DNA of 64,000 nt, taken from contig CAOLHI010001313.1 in NCBI GenBank assembly GCA_948474755.1, forward strand, positions 337,758-401,757, given 5' to 3'. Shown here in pieces: positions 1 to 12,119 of the stretch; position 1 is the first letter of the stretch, and the number at the start of each line of letters is the position of its first letter. Origin of the DNA: Ctenosaura bakeri (Eukaryota > Chordata > Lepidosauria > Squamata > Iguanidae). The translations under genes were made by a program, and so were the position numbers. A model generated the notes under the pieces. The model was not told the origin of the DNA. It ran no database searches and was given only the letters and a program-made list of their open reading frames with translations.

Positions 1-164
1 TTCCTGTTTCTTCATCAGTCACCCCATGGATTGTGTACTTTTGGCTGAATGTTGAGTATGGTGTAAGGCAAACTTTCAGTTAGGGATATATATCTTCATT
101 AATTTTATTCTCACAGGAAGAAAGCAATAATTTCCCCATCTTTCTTCTTCACTGTGAGAAAGTC

Positions 165-714
165 ACCATGATCACTAAAAGTCAACATGGGTTTCTCAAA
201 AACAAGACATGCCAGATTAATCTTATATCCCCCTCTCCCTCTCTCTCTTTTTTAATAGAGTTACAAGCTTGGTGGATGAAGAGAATGCTGTGGATATAGT
301 GTATCTTGGTTTCAGGAAGGCTTCTGACAAGGTCCCCCATGATATTCTTGTAACCAAGGTAGTAAAATGTGGGTTAGATATGCTACTGTTAGGTGGATTT
401 GTAATTGGCTGACTGGCCAAACACCAAGAGTGCTCACCAATGGCTCCGCTTCATCCTGGAAAGAAGTGACTAGTGAGGTGCCATAGGGTTCTGTCCTGGT
501 TTCCCCTAAGCATCAGGAAGAACTTCCTGGTGGTAAGAGCTGTTTGAGAATGGAATATACCACCTCATAGTGTGATGAAGTCACCTTCTTTGAAGGTTTT
601 TAAACAAAGCCTGAATGGCCATTTACTTGAGGTGCTTTGAGTGTGTATTCCTGCATGGTTGGACTTGATGGCCATTGTGATCTCTTCCAACTCTTTGATT
701 CTATGATTCTATGA
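165..714 (+). mobile_element. CR1 LINE, internally deleted fragment
   Basis: A piece of CR1 reverse transcriptase is joined to a CR1 3' end. Around 260-370 one frame reads SLVDEENAVDIVYLGFRKA followed by DKVPHDIL, which matches the CR1 palm region (aspartate-rich strand, then the KAFDKVPH block); here the first aspartate is glycine and the phenylalanine serine. Stop codons follow after about 400. From about 505 the sequence jumps to the CR1 3' end (AAGAACTTCCTGGTGGTAAG, then GGTTGGACTTGATGGCC) and finishes at 697-714 with the direct repeats ATTCTATG typical of sauropsid CR1. The central RT and most of the 3' end are missing, so this is a dead, internally deleted copy. The 5' boundary near 165 is approximate. 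Confidence 0.88.
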
Positions 715-717
715 AAA

Positions 718-1015
718 ACTGTGCATTTTTGAACGCCATTGGCAGTTCTGGACATGTTCTGTGCAAAAAATGCACATAGATATTTTCTACACAGAAAAAA
801 AATTCCTACATGGAATGCAGTAGAAATGTTATTTTCTGCTGAGAAAATGCTGTCTTCTATGCAAAGAAGTTATGTTTTGCGCAAAACACATTATTTCTTG
901 AGGAGGAAAACTCTCTTTTTTTATTTATTTTTTTTGCACAAATAAGTTCTGAACTACAAAGATCCCTACTGGTCTGGGATTCTTCTGGTCAGCATTTCCC
1001 AACATTCAGGAAAAC
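718..1015 (+). repeat. Unnamed dispersed repeat rich in TTCTGCACAGAAAA, copy A
   Basis: Several partly palindromic blocks (TTTTCTACACAGAAAA and variants) are followed by a shared 3' flank, GCACAAATAAGTTCTGAACT, and then GGGATTCTTCTGGTCAGC. The same order of blocks and a related flank recur at 10190-10560 and 49007-49280, so this is an interspersed family rather than a local tandem repeat. It abuts the CR1 tail directly. I do not recognise the family and see no coding capacity. Confidence 0.6.
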
Positions 1016-3670
1016 CATTCGATCATTTTTCCCCCAGATATTTCCAAGTATTATTTCCATTCCTACTTTCACTTCATTCCAGGCAACACCAAGACCTAAC
1101 AGTGGCCCTAATCTCAGCTATTTGGTTGCCTAACTAGAAAACAGTACTTCCCTTCTGTTCAAGTTAAAGTGCCAAGTCACCCAAGTTATTTTGGGTCAAG
1201 ATGCAGAAAAGCACCTCTCTCTGACTCTAGCAATAACTACAGTAACAAATTGCATCACTAACCATATGCTGTTCTTTCATGGCACCCAAAATCTGTTGCC
1301 TTAGTTCACTGCCTTGTTCTATCTGGTGGAGAAGAGAGATAAGAGACTTCTGAGAATTTTCTGCAGTATACAGGAGGTCTGTGGCAAGGATTCCTTGAGA
1401 GACAAGTGAATTCAAAAATCATTCTAGGGTCAGTTATGAAACTGAAAAACTACTGTTCTAATTGTTTAAGAAGAGTGACCAGAATCCTGCTGGGCAGTTA
1501 CAAATGCATCACCTAGAGTTATGCACTCGAGACTGTTTCATATTCATGACTTGTATGCAGACTCTAGTTTAAGGAGTGTGTAAGGACTAGTTCCCCCAGT
1601 CTCCACTTACCAGGAACCAGTCACTGTGATTGGCAGGGCTCAGTTCCTATCAATCGAGCAGTAGCTGGCTGATGGCCCATTCCTCTCACATGAGATCTAT
1701 GGCGTGAGGGGGAATTACAACAGAGATCTTGCTTCTGATTCTCACACCAGAGATCACTCACTGGAGGGGGTAGAACCATTAGTCAATTGCTTCCTGATCA
1801 ATAGGGGAAAGACCTCCATCAATCACAACTGCTGCTTCCTGCTAAGCAGGGACTAGTGGTGGGGTAGAGATGGGATTCACTATGTGCAACACTGTAACTA
1901 TGGGGTTTGTGCTTAACATAAATCCCCAACAGCATTTCAGCCAGTATTTCACTCTATTTCACAACAGTATTATTTCTGCCAGTCCTTTCCAGTAGAACAA
2001 TTATCTGACTCACACTAAAATAATTTTGAAATATTCACAGTAGTTTAAAAAAACAATAATTTTTGATAGTAGCTCTCCATAAAACAGTAAGTAGCAAAGA
2101 ACAGACCTTAATTTTATGGGATAAGTTCTAGCCTGGATAATTGACGGATAATTCACCACAGGTTTAACTGTCCTAGACAATGTACTGCTAAATAATTGCC
2201 ACTGGATTGTCAACTGGCCTCACTGATGCCTGCAAGGGGCATTTAACATACCCAGCATTTTGCTTCAACCATAATTCAATTTTGATCAATTCCACAGGGA
2301 GATTAATAGCTGTTAAAAAAATATACAAGTTTGAAAATTAACACCATTGCACTTCCATGATCATGAATGAAGATTCATTGTCAAGGAAAGCATTATATTT
2401 GCATTAATGAGAAGAAGATGTGAAAGACAGAGGAAGGCAAGGGAACACATAGCTTGATTGTGAAAAATGTTGTGTGATTCCCATTTGCACTTGTCAACAC
2501 TTAGCATGTTGGCATCTTCCCCTAGCAGGTATGTCTCACGGGTCAGATTTAGGGACAGGAAGTTACAATTAGCCAGTGCTTTGCAAAATTATGTTTTGGA
2601 CTGCAACACCCAGAAATCCAGAGCAAAAACTGATTTGTGAATCTGTATCATTGAGATTACAACCCTATGGATGCTTCCTTGAGAGTAAGTCCCACTAAAC
2701 TCAGTAGGATTGTTTCTAACTAGACACAGGAACATGAAAAAATTATTCAAAGGTTGACTAGAGTCTGTTAGTAGATTGAACTCTGCAGTTTATTTTCTGA
2801 TGCAGTGCTAGGAGGACTCTGGCTAGAGCCCAGGGTCCATACCAAACGTGCAATGAATCAAGCTTACTAGAATGCTTGTAAAAACATGCAGCAACAACAA
2901 TTGTTCTATGACAGTTTTACAAACTCACCAATAAAGAGCAAGTACTGTTTCCAAATTATATATGTCATCCTTGTTCTCTCTGTCTTACAGTGGTGTTCTA
3001 GCTGGTATGCTTTATCAGTAGAATGCAGTATAGTGTTTTAGAACATGGCTCAGAATGTTTTTAGATAAACAGTTAAGACCTTACTACACTTTTTAAAGTG
3101 GACTATTTTCCAGCATACCATAAGGTATAAAGTTTCTACAGGTGCAATTGATCTTCATTTGGTTATTCATTTGTTTAAAATATGACCTTCTCTGTGCTGA
3201 AACTGAGAAACTATTCAGTGCAGCACTAATTTATCATATCCTCCAACTGTCCCAGTCAGCTGGGATGGTCTTGATTAGTCCTGTTATGCCATTTTTTTTC
3301 AGCTGCTGTCCCTCTTTGTCCTCAATTTACTTCACTTGTGGGTTCAACGTGGAAAAGTAGTTTGCACTCAGCCAAGGGAATAGGAAAATAAGAGATAGAA
3401 TCTTCCCTCTCCCTGTAGGCTCAGGCCAAAGCAAGCTGCTACAGACTGTGTGTTCTTCCTCATTAATAACTTTGCCTTTTTGACCACACGTGGCCACATG
3501 TATCCTGATTTTCATTTGTGAAACCATGGGTGGGAAAATATATTTTATAGAAGCAAAATTAAATGAGTAAATTACACTTCAAATTGGAGCTGGGCCTTCT
3601 TTTCTACCCCTCAGATGTTTCAGGAGCGCACAGAGTGCTAACAAAATAAAACAAAGATTAGTTTTGAAAC
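1016..3670. other. No recognised gene; AT-rich unique-looking DNA
   Basis: No open frame with a recognisable domain. About 2650-2740 holds a short degenerate stretch (GAGAGTAAGTCCCACTAAAC, then AGTAGGATTG) resembling a repeat common in squamates, but it is too short and decayed to name. The rest shows nothing beyond ordinary AT-rich sequence. Confidence 0.5.
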
Positions 3671-3673
3671 AAT

Positions 3674-4107
3674 GGGCTTTTCCGCACTTTGGGGGGAAAC
3701 GGGGCAGCCCATTACTCACTGGACTGGCACGCTCCCCCTGATGATCCACGCCCGTGCTACACACTCTCCGGGGATGAAAATGGAGGCTTCCGGTTGGTGC
3801 AGGCTCTCCACCAACTGGAGAAGCTCGCCAGCCGGAAGCCCGCCCCCGGAAGATCTGCAGCCTCGCGCTGGCGCGAGCCTGCAAATCTATACATTAGCAC
3901 AGCGATGGACTGAGGTGTGCCGGGCTATTGAAAGTCCTCTTTTAATCGGTCTTTCAATAGCACGGGGAACCACCAGTTCTGGTCGTTCCGGAGCGGGCTG
4001 AAGTCCGGACATACATTAAGTAGTCCGGACCCAGTTCACCTCCAAGTGCAAATGTCCTCGCTGGAGGACGCGCTGCCCCATTTTAAAAATAAAATGCGGA
4101 AAAGGCC
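3674..4107. mobile_element. GC-rich non-autonomous DNA transposon with GGGCTTTTCCGCA termini
   Basis: The element begins GGGCTTTTCCGCA and ends TGCGGAAAAGGCC, a terminal inverted repeat with one mismatch. It is flanked by AAT on both sides (3671-3673 and 4108-4110), a 3-bp target duplication. The interior is far richer in GC and CpG than the flanks and shares segments with the elements at 36739 and 49517 (GCGCGAGCCTGC, rounds of GAAAGACCGATT type sequence, AGTCCGGAC). The overlapping frames inside it do not resemble a transposase, so it must depend on a relative. Confidence 0.75.
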
Positions 4108-4110
4108 AAT

Positions 4111-6060
4111 AATTTTTTTTAATGTTAAACAATCGTGTAGGGCTGGGGCCTATTTAGAAGGTAAATGGCTGCCCCTGGAGGCTTCCAGAAGTGGCAAGGC
4201 ATCCTTTGGTTGCCAGAGAGAGAGAGACTGGACTAAGGGTTGAAGGCTGCAAAATTAGCCTTGGGGATGCACTTTACCCACCCCTGCTTTGGTAAAGGCC
4301 ACCTTTATCAACATCACCTAGGACACAAACATCATTTCTCAAAGAGAGGACAAAACACACTCACCCACACACACATCTTCTGGTACTGTATCAATCAGAT
4401 CTTACTTGAGACATTAGGCCACAATGTAACTGTTTTGGTGAAGAGAAGGAAGAGTCTTTTTCTGATGCCAGTTTAAATACACATTGCACATATATATGTT
4501 TGTGCAAAGAAAGAAAGAGTTCTGTGATTTGTGCAAATTTCTGGAAAGAATTTGGTTTTTTTTTTAAAAAAAGAATTATCTTCATATCTTCCAAAATTGG
4601 GGAGAGATGAATAAAATGTCTTATTCCATATTTGGTTGAGGACAGTAAGACATGAGAGAATTTACATCCCTATTGTAAACTGTGTGAAATAATGGGATAA
4701 TGTACAAGTAAGAAATCAAGGGAAAGGCTAGGAAATTAAAAGGAAATAATATACTTCAAGCATTCGAGACCATTATTTCTGTATACCTATTTATACACCT
4801 TCCCTTAAAGCCAAATTCTGCTCTCTTGACTGATATGAAAGATCAGGTCAAAGAATGATAGATTTACTCTCTTCCAAGGGCTCTTTGGAAGCATATTATG
4901 TATAAATTACACCATGATAGAGCATATTTTGTGAAACAGTTGTTAACATGCCTGTAATAATTTTTATTTTACCTATCACAAGTAAAATGTGTAGTAATTT
5001 TTTTATGCTACATCAGAGATAGGGAAATTGTGATTGGTGGACCCCACATATGACCCAAATTCCTGTATGTGCCACCCAAATTCACAGATCACCATGATTT
5101 AAGTTAAAAAAAAAAAAGGTGAATAATTGTCCATTAAATGCTATTCAGCACTTTCCTGACCTGCAAAACTTATATAAATTGGCAAATGCTGACCAAAAAT
5201 CCAGTTATGTATACTAGAAGTAGGCATTAGGTCACTTCCAGGGCACATTGTCAGGCAATTTTTGATGGAAAATGCACAGTTGCAGCTTCCCACAGGGTTG
5301 CAAACTGGCTCCTGGCCCCACTCCCTCTACACTGCACATTTTTCTTAAGGGACAAATGAAGTTCTTTGGGGGAAAAATTTGATATTGCATGTACTTTGTG
5401 TTCTTAATCTATCTGAAGGAAATATATGTGTCCTTGTGATCTTGGATTTTTACCTCTACAATGACATTGCGTTTCTTAACTTTCCAATTTACAGCTGTTG
5501 GAAATTACCCAGATCTTATCCATTGCTGATGATACAGTGATGTACTCCTGAACAAGATATGGAGCCAGCTTCAGCAGACACTGCTGTGATAAGATAAGCA
5601 TGATGTGGGTTTCAGTTTGTTCTCCTCAAGATAATGCACTAGAACTTCATCACACTTGATAGCAACACTATATGATTACATAAGTCTGCTTAATAGTTTT
5701 TCAGTAATTTTACAATGTCCTCACACACACACACAAAATTAATACTTTCTAAATGTTCTGCCTTTCACTTGAAGGCCAGCCTGCCCACTTCCACCTTCAA
5801 ACGCTTTTTGAAACATTCCTCTGGCAGTAGTCCTGTCTCTGCTTGTTTGGAATTAAAAACCACTGAATAATGTGTGCCTGCATAAGTCAATGTTATCAAT
5901 TTCCTCAATTATAACATTATGTCCCTTATTTCTTTGTTCTTATAACTCAAGGTATTCATGATTACAGCCCTCAACTCTACTATCTCAAGTATTAGAGGCC
6001 AAGGATGAACAGTTCTATTCCGTACTAGTTACACATGTGTTCATTGTCCAGAAGGGAAAG
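4111..6060. other. No recognised gene; AT-rich intergenic or intronic DNA
   Basis: I see nothing nameable. It contains an A-run near 5105-5117 and a short CA tract at 5721-5735. Small open frames here are of chance length. Confidence 0.5.
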
Positions 6061-7720
6061 TAAAATTAACAATTTTGATAAAATATTTGAGCATTCAATT
6101 AACTGGCGTAAGTCAGAAATACTACCAGTAGGAGACAAGAGGGGACTCTACTGTATTTAAAGCATGGCAGTTTCAATATTGCCCAAATTCTATTATTTGG
6201 GTACAATCACTCCTAGGGATATATCTCAGATGATTAAGCTCAGTATAAGCAAGTTAATAAAAGATACTGAGCAACATTTAGAGAAAACGGAGAAGATTTA
6301 AAGCTAAGCCTGTAACATAAGGTAGACACAATTAAATGAACATTACTCCTAGAATTGTCTAAGTAATATGTGGAATTCTTCCTCTTATACCTTGCAGGTA
6401 TTTTCAAAAATCAAATAGATTGCTTAGAAGTTTGGAGGGAGGCTTATCACTTCTTCAAATTTCAATGAAAAGTATGTAGATTTCAATTTCAGAAGGAGGA
6501 TTTGGTCTTCTAGATCTTCTCACATACCACTGGGTATACTTCTTACCTTGCATTTATTTGTGGTCTTCTACACTTAAAGTGAGTAGCCAAGGTCAGTCCT
6601 GGAATCCTTATTATTGCCACCTTTATTTAAATGGACAGCACTTGGCTCTTGTTTCATATATTAAAAAAAGAAAGGCAGCACTTTGCCAACAATTTCAGAA
6701 GTCAGAACTGTATGTCAATTATTGCCTCATCAACTACAACTTGATCCATATGCTTGTGCTAAATTGACCTTATGGGAGAATCCAGATTTAAAGACTGATA
6801 AGAAAACATTTTTATGGAAGATGTGGGCAGATAATGGGATTGTTATCTTAAATCAAAAACTTGGTGGTGACAATGGGTTTCTGCCCTTTTCAGCTTTACA
6901 AGAGCAGTTTAATTTACCTCTAACTACAAAATGGCAATCAACTGAAACATTTGCTACAATCCAGATTTTGCCCTGCAGCCTTAAGTGCTTCTGAGGTTTC
7001 ATTAATATTAGAAACCGTAATTGAGGCTGACCAAGTATCTAAATCAGTGATGTATGTATGTGCTTTCATTAAATAATTACAATATGCAAGGTTTACAATT
7101 GAAAGCGAGCAAGGAATTGGAGAGCCCAATCCTCGCTAATTAACATCTGTAACAAGTATAGTATAGATCTTGGACTACGTCTTAAACAGCAGAAATTGCT
7201 GTTTCAAGTATATTGGTCACCACAGCATCTGTTAAAGAAAGAGTTATCTAAATGAGCAACTGCTGGAGATGTAATACTGCTAATGCATTCTTAACACATG
7301 TGTCTTAGAACTATCCTGCAGTGTTTTCATTGTGGGTAAAAGAACTGGGTGGGTACATTTAGTACTGGAAAACATGTGCATGTTCTTGATGATTTACCTC
7401 TGTTTTTGAAACTACCAAAGAGCCAGCAGAAGTGGATTTTTCATGCTCTCTTGACTGCTGAAAGATGGATACTTCAGTACTGGAAAGATAAGTTTCCTCC
7501 ATCTGTGATTCAATAAATAGCAAAACTAACAATATATGTAACATTTAAAAGAATGAAGTGCGCACAAAATCTGCAAATGGACTTACATTTGGATATTTGG
7601 TCAGCTTTTATAAAAACTTATGGTTGATTTCTTTTCTTTTCTTGTGTTTTCATTTTTCTGAGTTGTAACTGAGAAGTTTTTTGTTATTTCTATTAGGCAT
7701 TTATACATTTAATTAAAAAA
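6060..7720 (+). pseudogene. L1 LINE ORF2 remnant, C-terminal part of the reverse transcriptase and tail
   Basis: Scattered frames on the plus strand give a decayed L1 ORF2 C-terminal half. Near 6160-6230 a frame reads MAVSILPKFYYLGTI, the LPKFLYLFQ-type block. Near 6490 EGGFGLLDLLTYHW matches the EGGLGLPDLKLYYWA block. Near 6830-6940 comes GGDNGFLPFSALQEQFNLP, like the GxLLPFEELQEKFNLP block of L1. Near 7260 CWRCNTANAFLTHV is the CWRC-zinc-knuckle-like motif, and near 7430 FHALLTAERWILQYWK matches the LLTAARxLIAKxWK region. Many frameshifts and stops separate these blocks. An A/T-rich tail near 7690-7730 probably ends the element. No target duplication was found and the 5' limit is approximate. 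Confidence 0.82.
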
Positions 7721-7739
7721 TAATTTAAAAATGAATGGA

Positions 7740-8300
7740 TGATAAATCTGAATTTTTGCTAGTCTGAACAGATGTTGAAAACAATGAAACAGTTTTTCAC
7801 TCTGTATTTTTGAGACACTCTAGAATTTTCCCCCTGTAATTGTGGGAAACTGTGTAGCATTTCCATGAAAGCTGTGCAGCTTGCTCAGAAAACAGTGTAG
7901 TTTTCAGAAATCATAAAGCTGGAGCTGAGATCTATGTAGCCTTCCCAAAAAACTGCATTTTTTAGTATTATGTGACATTCAAGTTTTGGGGTTTGAACAA
8001 AATGTTAGCTTCCAGACAGCCGTTTGTGTGTGTTGTGCAAGACTGCTGTTTTTCCTACATAGAAAACAGCAATATTGCACAACAAGAATGTTGCAGAAAA
8101 TCCAGAAATTTTGCACAAAGATAGGCATACAGTTTTGTTGTGCAACATTTCTGTTTTCTACATATAAAATAGTAAACTTGTGAAATAAAAATCTTACACA
8201 ACAAAAATGCATAGAAAAGAGCAGCCTTGCACAGCTATGTGTAGGTACAGCTTCAGTCCATCCAATTTTTTTCCTGGTGCATAACATTTGGCTGCAAAAC
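7740..8300. repeat. Possible second copy of the TTCTGCACAGAAAA-type repeat, copy B (divergent)
   Basis: Repeated short blocks such as TTTTCCTACATAGAAAACAG, TTGCACAACA and TTCTGTTTTCTACATA resemble copy A in composition and spacing, but the diagnostic 3' flank is not clear. Parts are arranged as inverted repeats (GTTGTGCAA near 8030 against TTGCACAAC near 8075). Membership of the same family is uncertain. Confidence 0.4.
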
Positions 8301-8314
8301 TTTTACACTGGCAA

Positions 8315-8760
8315 AGGCTACAGCCATATCAGTCCTTTCACTCCCTTGTTTGTATAGAGCTTGGTATCATCAGCATACTGGTGACACCTGACTCCAAAAC
8401 TCTGGACAACCACTCCCAGTGGTTTCATGTAGATTTTCAATAGCATAGAGGACAAGATTGAACCCCGAGGGACTCTATAGGACAATGGTCAAGGAGTTGA
8501 GCAGAATCCTCTGATACCACCCTCTAAGAACACACCTCCAAAGAAGAACAGAGTCACTGTAAAAGAGTACTTCCAAGCCTCATCATGGTGAGGTGACTCA
8601 GAAAGATACCATGGTCAATGGGTATTAAGGGGTCCAGCAGAACCAACAGGGATACACTCCCCCTGACCACTTCCCTGCATAGGTCATCCACCAAGGGGAC
8701 CAAAGCTGTCTTTGTCCCATCAAGTTGTCCAACACAACCCCAATATTTCTTTCTTGATTA
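8315..8760 (-). pseudogene. L2 LINE reverse transcriptase fragment, antisense
   Basis: Read on the minus strand, the segment spans the RT palm. The block GVPRGSILSSMLLKIYMKPL (about 8420-8480) matches the GVPQGSILSPxLFNIYMxPL motif of L2-type elements, and QYADDTKLY (about 8350-8375) is the catalytic YADD box, with both aspartates kept. Upstream blocks resemble the VDDLCREVVRG and SLLVLLDP regions. The frame is broken by stops and short indels, so it is inactive. Both ends are truncated relative to a full element. Confidence 0.82.
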
Positions 8761-9829
8761 CTCACTTCCATCTCAGAGCTGATCATTTAACGGGTACAGT
8801 GAGGGGGAAGTGCCCCAGCATACATTGCTTTGTATTTGCTCATATAATGTGAGCAACAACAACTATTATCATTCAAGAGTGTCTGTCATTTTAACACATG
8901 TTCCTCCAAAAGACATCTTTTTGGAGTTCTTTATTAACCTTTTTGTTTTAGCCATGTTAAATGACATGGCATCTTCAAAAAATCTGAAATCTCAATGCTT
9001 AAGCTCTAACTCCTTTTCTGAATCCAATTTAAGGTGAATGCCTTCCTTCTACCATATTTCTCTTTTTGTCTCTTATGCCCAGAACTCAGTAACACCTGCA
9101 TGGCACAATCTCTCTTGGACCTGTCCATATTTTCACAGGTCTTCAAATAACACCAGGGTATCAGTGAGGGAGCTCTTACTGATGTTGTGAGGAATATCAG
9201 ATGTACAAAGTTTCACCAAAGTATAGCAGAATGCCCATAGTGAGAACCCATTGATTTCCAAAATTTTAACTAAGGGGGAAAAGAAAAAATCATTTTTTAC
9301 CAATAATTCCTGACCAAAACCTGCTGGTTTCAAAATGATTTATTCAAATCGTTATGAAAATAATGTCTGAAGGAAAGTTCAATTACTTTTACAAGGTCAC
9401 TGTGATAAAAACAGAAATATTTCTCAACTATATATGCATTCATATCTCACAAGTGCAAAATCTTGAGTTTTTTTTGGCCTAGTTCTTCCTTTCCTCTAAT
9501 ACAAGTTTTGGCATACACACACACACCATTTCCATTCACGTTCATATTATGATTTCCTAACAGAAATGTACATGTTTGATAGGACTGCATCATTCTGAAC
9601 TGTTTCTTCTTCCATGAAAAGAACCGCAGCTTCACTCAGGTATGACAATGCAGATTACTAAAATATGTGAACAGAAGTCATAGATGTGGCCAGCAGCAAT
9701 TCCTTATGAATACATTCACCTGCTGTCCACAAAGATTACGAACAGCTGCAAGCACCCCAGGAGTATATTTTCTATTTGCTCTTCTGCAATTAAATCACCA
9801 GCAGAAAATAACATGTATAATGTACAGTG
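8761..9829. other. No recognised feature
   Basis: Plain AT-rich sequence with a short AC tract near 9511-9528. I see no repeat family or gene I can support. Confidence 0.45.
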
Positions 9830-10040
9830 TGAGATAGTGCGGTGTGGTCGTTTGAGCACTGGACTAAGGGTTGGCCTTGGCAACCCACTGGATGACCTTG
9901 GGCAAACTACACTCTTTCAGTCTCAGAGGAAGGCAAAGGCAAAGGCAAACTCCCTCTGAACAAATTTTGCCAAGAAACCTGTGGAAGGTTTGCTGTACAG
10001 TTGCCATTAATCAGAAATGACTTGAAGGCACACAACAACA
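9830..10040 (+). mobile_element. tRNA-derived SINE, Sauria/ACA type
   Basis: The head GTGTGGTCGTTTGAGCACTG carries an A-box-like segment. The body keeps the hallmark blocks GGATGACCTTGGGCAAACTA, GAAGGCAAAGGCAAA and TTTTGCCAAGAAACCTGTGG, and the tail is GAAATGACTTGAAGGCACAC followed by AACAAC. ATAGTG flanks on both sides (about 9834 and 10042) may be a degraded target duplication. The B-box region is deleted, so the copy is defective. Confidence 0.88.
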
Positions 10041-10189
10041 TAGTGTGAGGAGTGACATAGGACTTTGTGATCTAACTTAGAATTATACCAAGGCTTTTGA
10101 AACCATCAGGCCATTGCTGCATAAAAATGACTATCTGATATATAACAGTGAATAATGTCTCTATGGGGAAAATGTGCCACATCCTACTT

Positions 10190-10560
10190 TAGAGAAAATT
10201 TGCACATTTCTTTTTGTGAGTGTGTGAACGCAACATTTTCTATGTGAAAAACAGGATTTTCTGCACAGAAAACTAATTAATGTGTCAAATTATTATTTCT
10301 GTGCACATGTGGGGGAAAAAACTTGGACAAATTTTGCACAGACCAAGTCCCAAATATAGCATTTTCTATACAGAAACCAGCATGTTCTGCACAGTTGACA
10401 ATATTTCTGTACAGAAGATGTCAGGTTGTTTCCTGCAGAAAACAGGGTTTTTTTTCCTTTTTAAAAAAATCACCTCTGTATTTTGCACAGAATAAGTCCT
10501 GAACTGTGAGTAGTCTTTGAAAACTAAAGTTTCCAATGATTTTCTCACAGAGGGAAGAAA
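10190..10560 (+). repeat. Unnamed dispersed repeat rich in TTCTGCACAGAAAA, copy C
   Basis: At least six degenerate TTTTCTGCACAGAAAA blocks lie between 10235 and 10440. They end in the shared flank TTTTGCACAGAATAAGTCCT, then GAACTGTGA (10480-10508), closely matching copies A and D. It has no meaningful open frame. Each block can pair with itself, so a transcript could form a chain of small hairpins. Confidence 0.6.
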
Positions 10561-10599
10561 ATCATGAACATTTCTCATTGCTTGTTTCAAGAATGAAAT

Positions 10600-10755
10600 T
10601 AGCATAGAATTACATCCTGAAGAGGGTACCAAGTTGCCAGCTCATTATTTATGTTGACTGTCAGAAGCTTTCTAGAATTTCAAACAGTAATCTTTCCTAG
10701 CACTTTCTGGGACTGGTGGAGATTGAACCTGGGACTTCCTTCATGCAAAACTCTA
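10600..10755 (-). mobile_element. MIR-like SINE fragment, antisense
   Basis: On the minus strand the sequence reads CCCAGGTTCAATCTCCACC, a tRNA B-box with its surroundings, then AGGAAAGATTACTGTTTGAA and TTCTAGAAAGCTTCTGACAG, which match the core of an amniote MIR-type SINE. The 5' tRNA A-box portion is barely recognisable. It is an old, diverged copy. Confidence 0.6.
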
Positions 10756-11488
10756 AGATAGGGTTCTTCCAGAATATGTCCTGTGGTTTCACCATGTTAA
10801 AAGGATTATTAGGGCATGCTGGAATAAGATTTGACTCAGAGAAGGTCAGCTGCCAAGCACTGTTTGGAGCAAGATGGTTGGGATGAGTAGTAAGCAATCC
10901 TACATCTTTTCAGATCAAACTCCCTCTGTTTAGATTGACATTAGAGAATCTGGTGTCCTAATCAGCTCACCCTTTTTTCCCACATATTTTGAGCACCGAT
11001 GCCAAGATGTTTTCTAAAAAAATAGATTAAAGGCTTCACACCAGAAATCTTGTATAACTGAGAGGTTAATTCAAGGGTATCAGTAGAAGAAAAATATCCC
11101 TTTCAACAATTGGAAAGTCTTTAATTGAGGATAGTTATCAGTTTGGTCAAGAACAAGTTTGCAGGAGGCTCATGATTGCAAAGAAATCCCCCATCACTTT
11201 CTGGCTAACAGGATACAGATGCAAGGGTGAAAAGGGCATATAATTAAACCCCAAGTTTTCTTTTCTCCCCAATCAAGTGTTCTATTTTCCTGTCAAAAGA
11301 GAAGAAAGCAAGACGTCAAAAGACAGACCCCTAGATAATCTCTCCAACAAAACCAGTCACTTCAAAATCAATCTCTTGGTCAAAGAGCTGAGTGAGATAT
11401 TCTACTAATTTTTTTTTTAGTTTTATTTATAAAATAGGGTTAAATAGGGCAAGTAGGACAAACCAGGATTTCTGAAACTCACTTAGCT
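10756..11488. other. No recognised feature
   Basis: Nothing supportable beyond AT-rich sequence; a T-run lies near 11410. Confidence 0.45.
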
Positions 11489-11490
11489 GA

Positions 11491-11650
11491 GGAGGATGAT
11501 GATGATGATGATGATGATAATCATATATATCCTGCCTTTCAATAGTGAGATTCAAGGTGTCTAACAGCATATTTAAAACACTACAGATTAAAACGATACA
11601 AAACATTCAATAAAAATATAAATATAATTTTTTAAAAAAAACAGTTAAAA
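11491..11650. repeat. GAT microsatellite plus A-rich non-LTR tail
   Basis: A GAT tract at about 11493-11518 is followed by ATATATCCTGCCTTTCAATA and an AAAACATT-rich stretch, the form often seen at 3' tails of squamate non-LTR elements. A similar tail sits at 51620-51790. Assignment to a particular LINE is not possible by eye. Confidence 0.5.
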
Positions 11651-11683
11651 TGTATAAAGTTAAAACCTTAAACATTAAAAACA

Positions 11684-11878
11684 TTGTTGCTGTTGTAGTG
11701 CGCCTTCAAGTCATTCCAACTTATGGCAATCCTAAAACGAACCTATCACAGGATCTTCTGGGACTGAGTGTGTGTGATGCTCCCAAGATCACCCACTGGG
11801 TTTCCATAGCCGAGTGGAGAGTCAAACCATGGTCTTCAGGGTCTTAGCCCAGTGCTCAAATCACTACACCACACTGGC
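11684..11878 (-). mobile_element. tRNA-derived SINE, Sauria/ACA type, antisense
   Basis: On the plus strand the element reads backwards: GTTGCTGTTGTAGTGCGCCT (tail), GTCATTCCAACTTATGGCAA (the CCATAAGTC block), AAGATCACCCACTGGGTTTC and finally ACTACACCACACTGGC (head). It is nearly full length but lacks the middle GCCAAGAAAA block through an internal deletion. Confidence 0.88.
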
Positions 11879-11914
11879 TTTCATTTAAAAGTATTGCAAT
11901 TTATTAAAAGAGAA

Positions 11915-12090
11915 CATTGTTATTATTGCTGATGTGTGCCATCAAGTTGTTTCAGACTGACAGCAACTCTAAGGCAAACTTATCACAGGGTTTTATTGGC
12001 AAGATTTGTTCAGACGGGGTTTGCTTTTGCCTTCCTTTGGCACCTAGTGGGTTCCCATAGCCAAGTGGGGATTCAGAGTTGTCCTCCAAT
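11915..12090 (-). mobile_element. tRNA-derived SINE, 5'-truncated, antisense
   Basis: Antisense tail and body blocks are present: TGTGTGCCATCAAGTTGTTT, GGCAAGATTTGTTCAGA, TTTGCCTTCCTTTGGC and CACCTAGTGGGTTCCCATAG. The tRNA-related head is missing. It lies 36 bp from the preceding SINE in the same orientation, but the two carry different deletions and are separate insertions. Confidence 0.82.
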
Positions 12091-12119
12091 TAAATGTTAG
12101 CTCTCAAAGGGAGAGTACT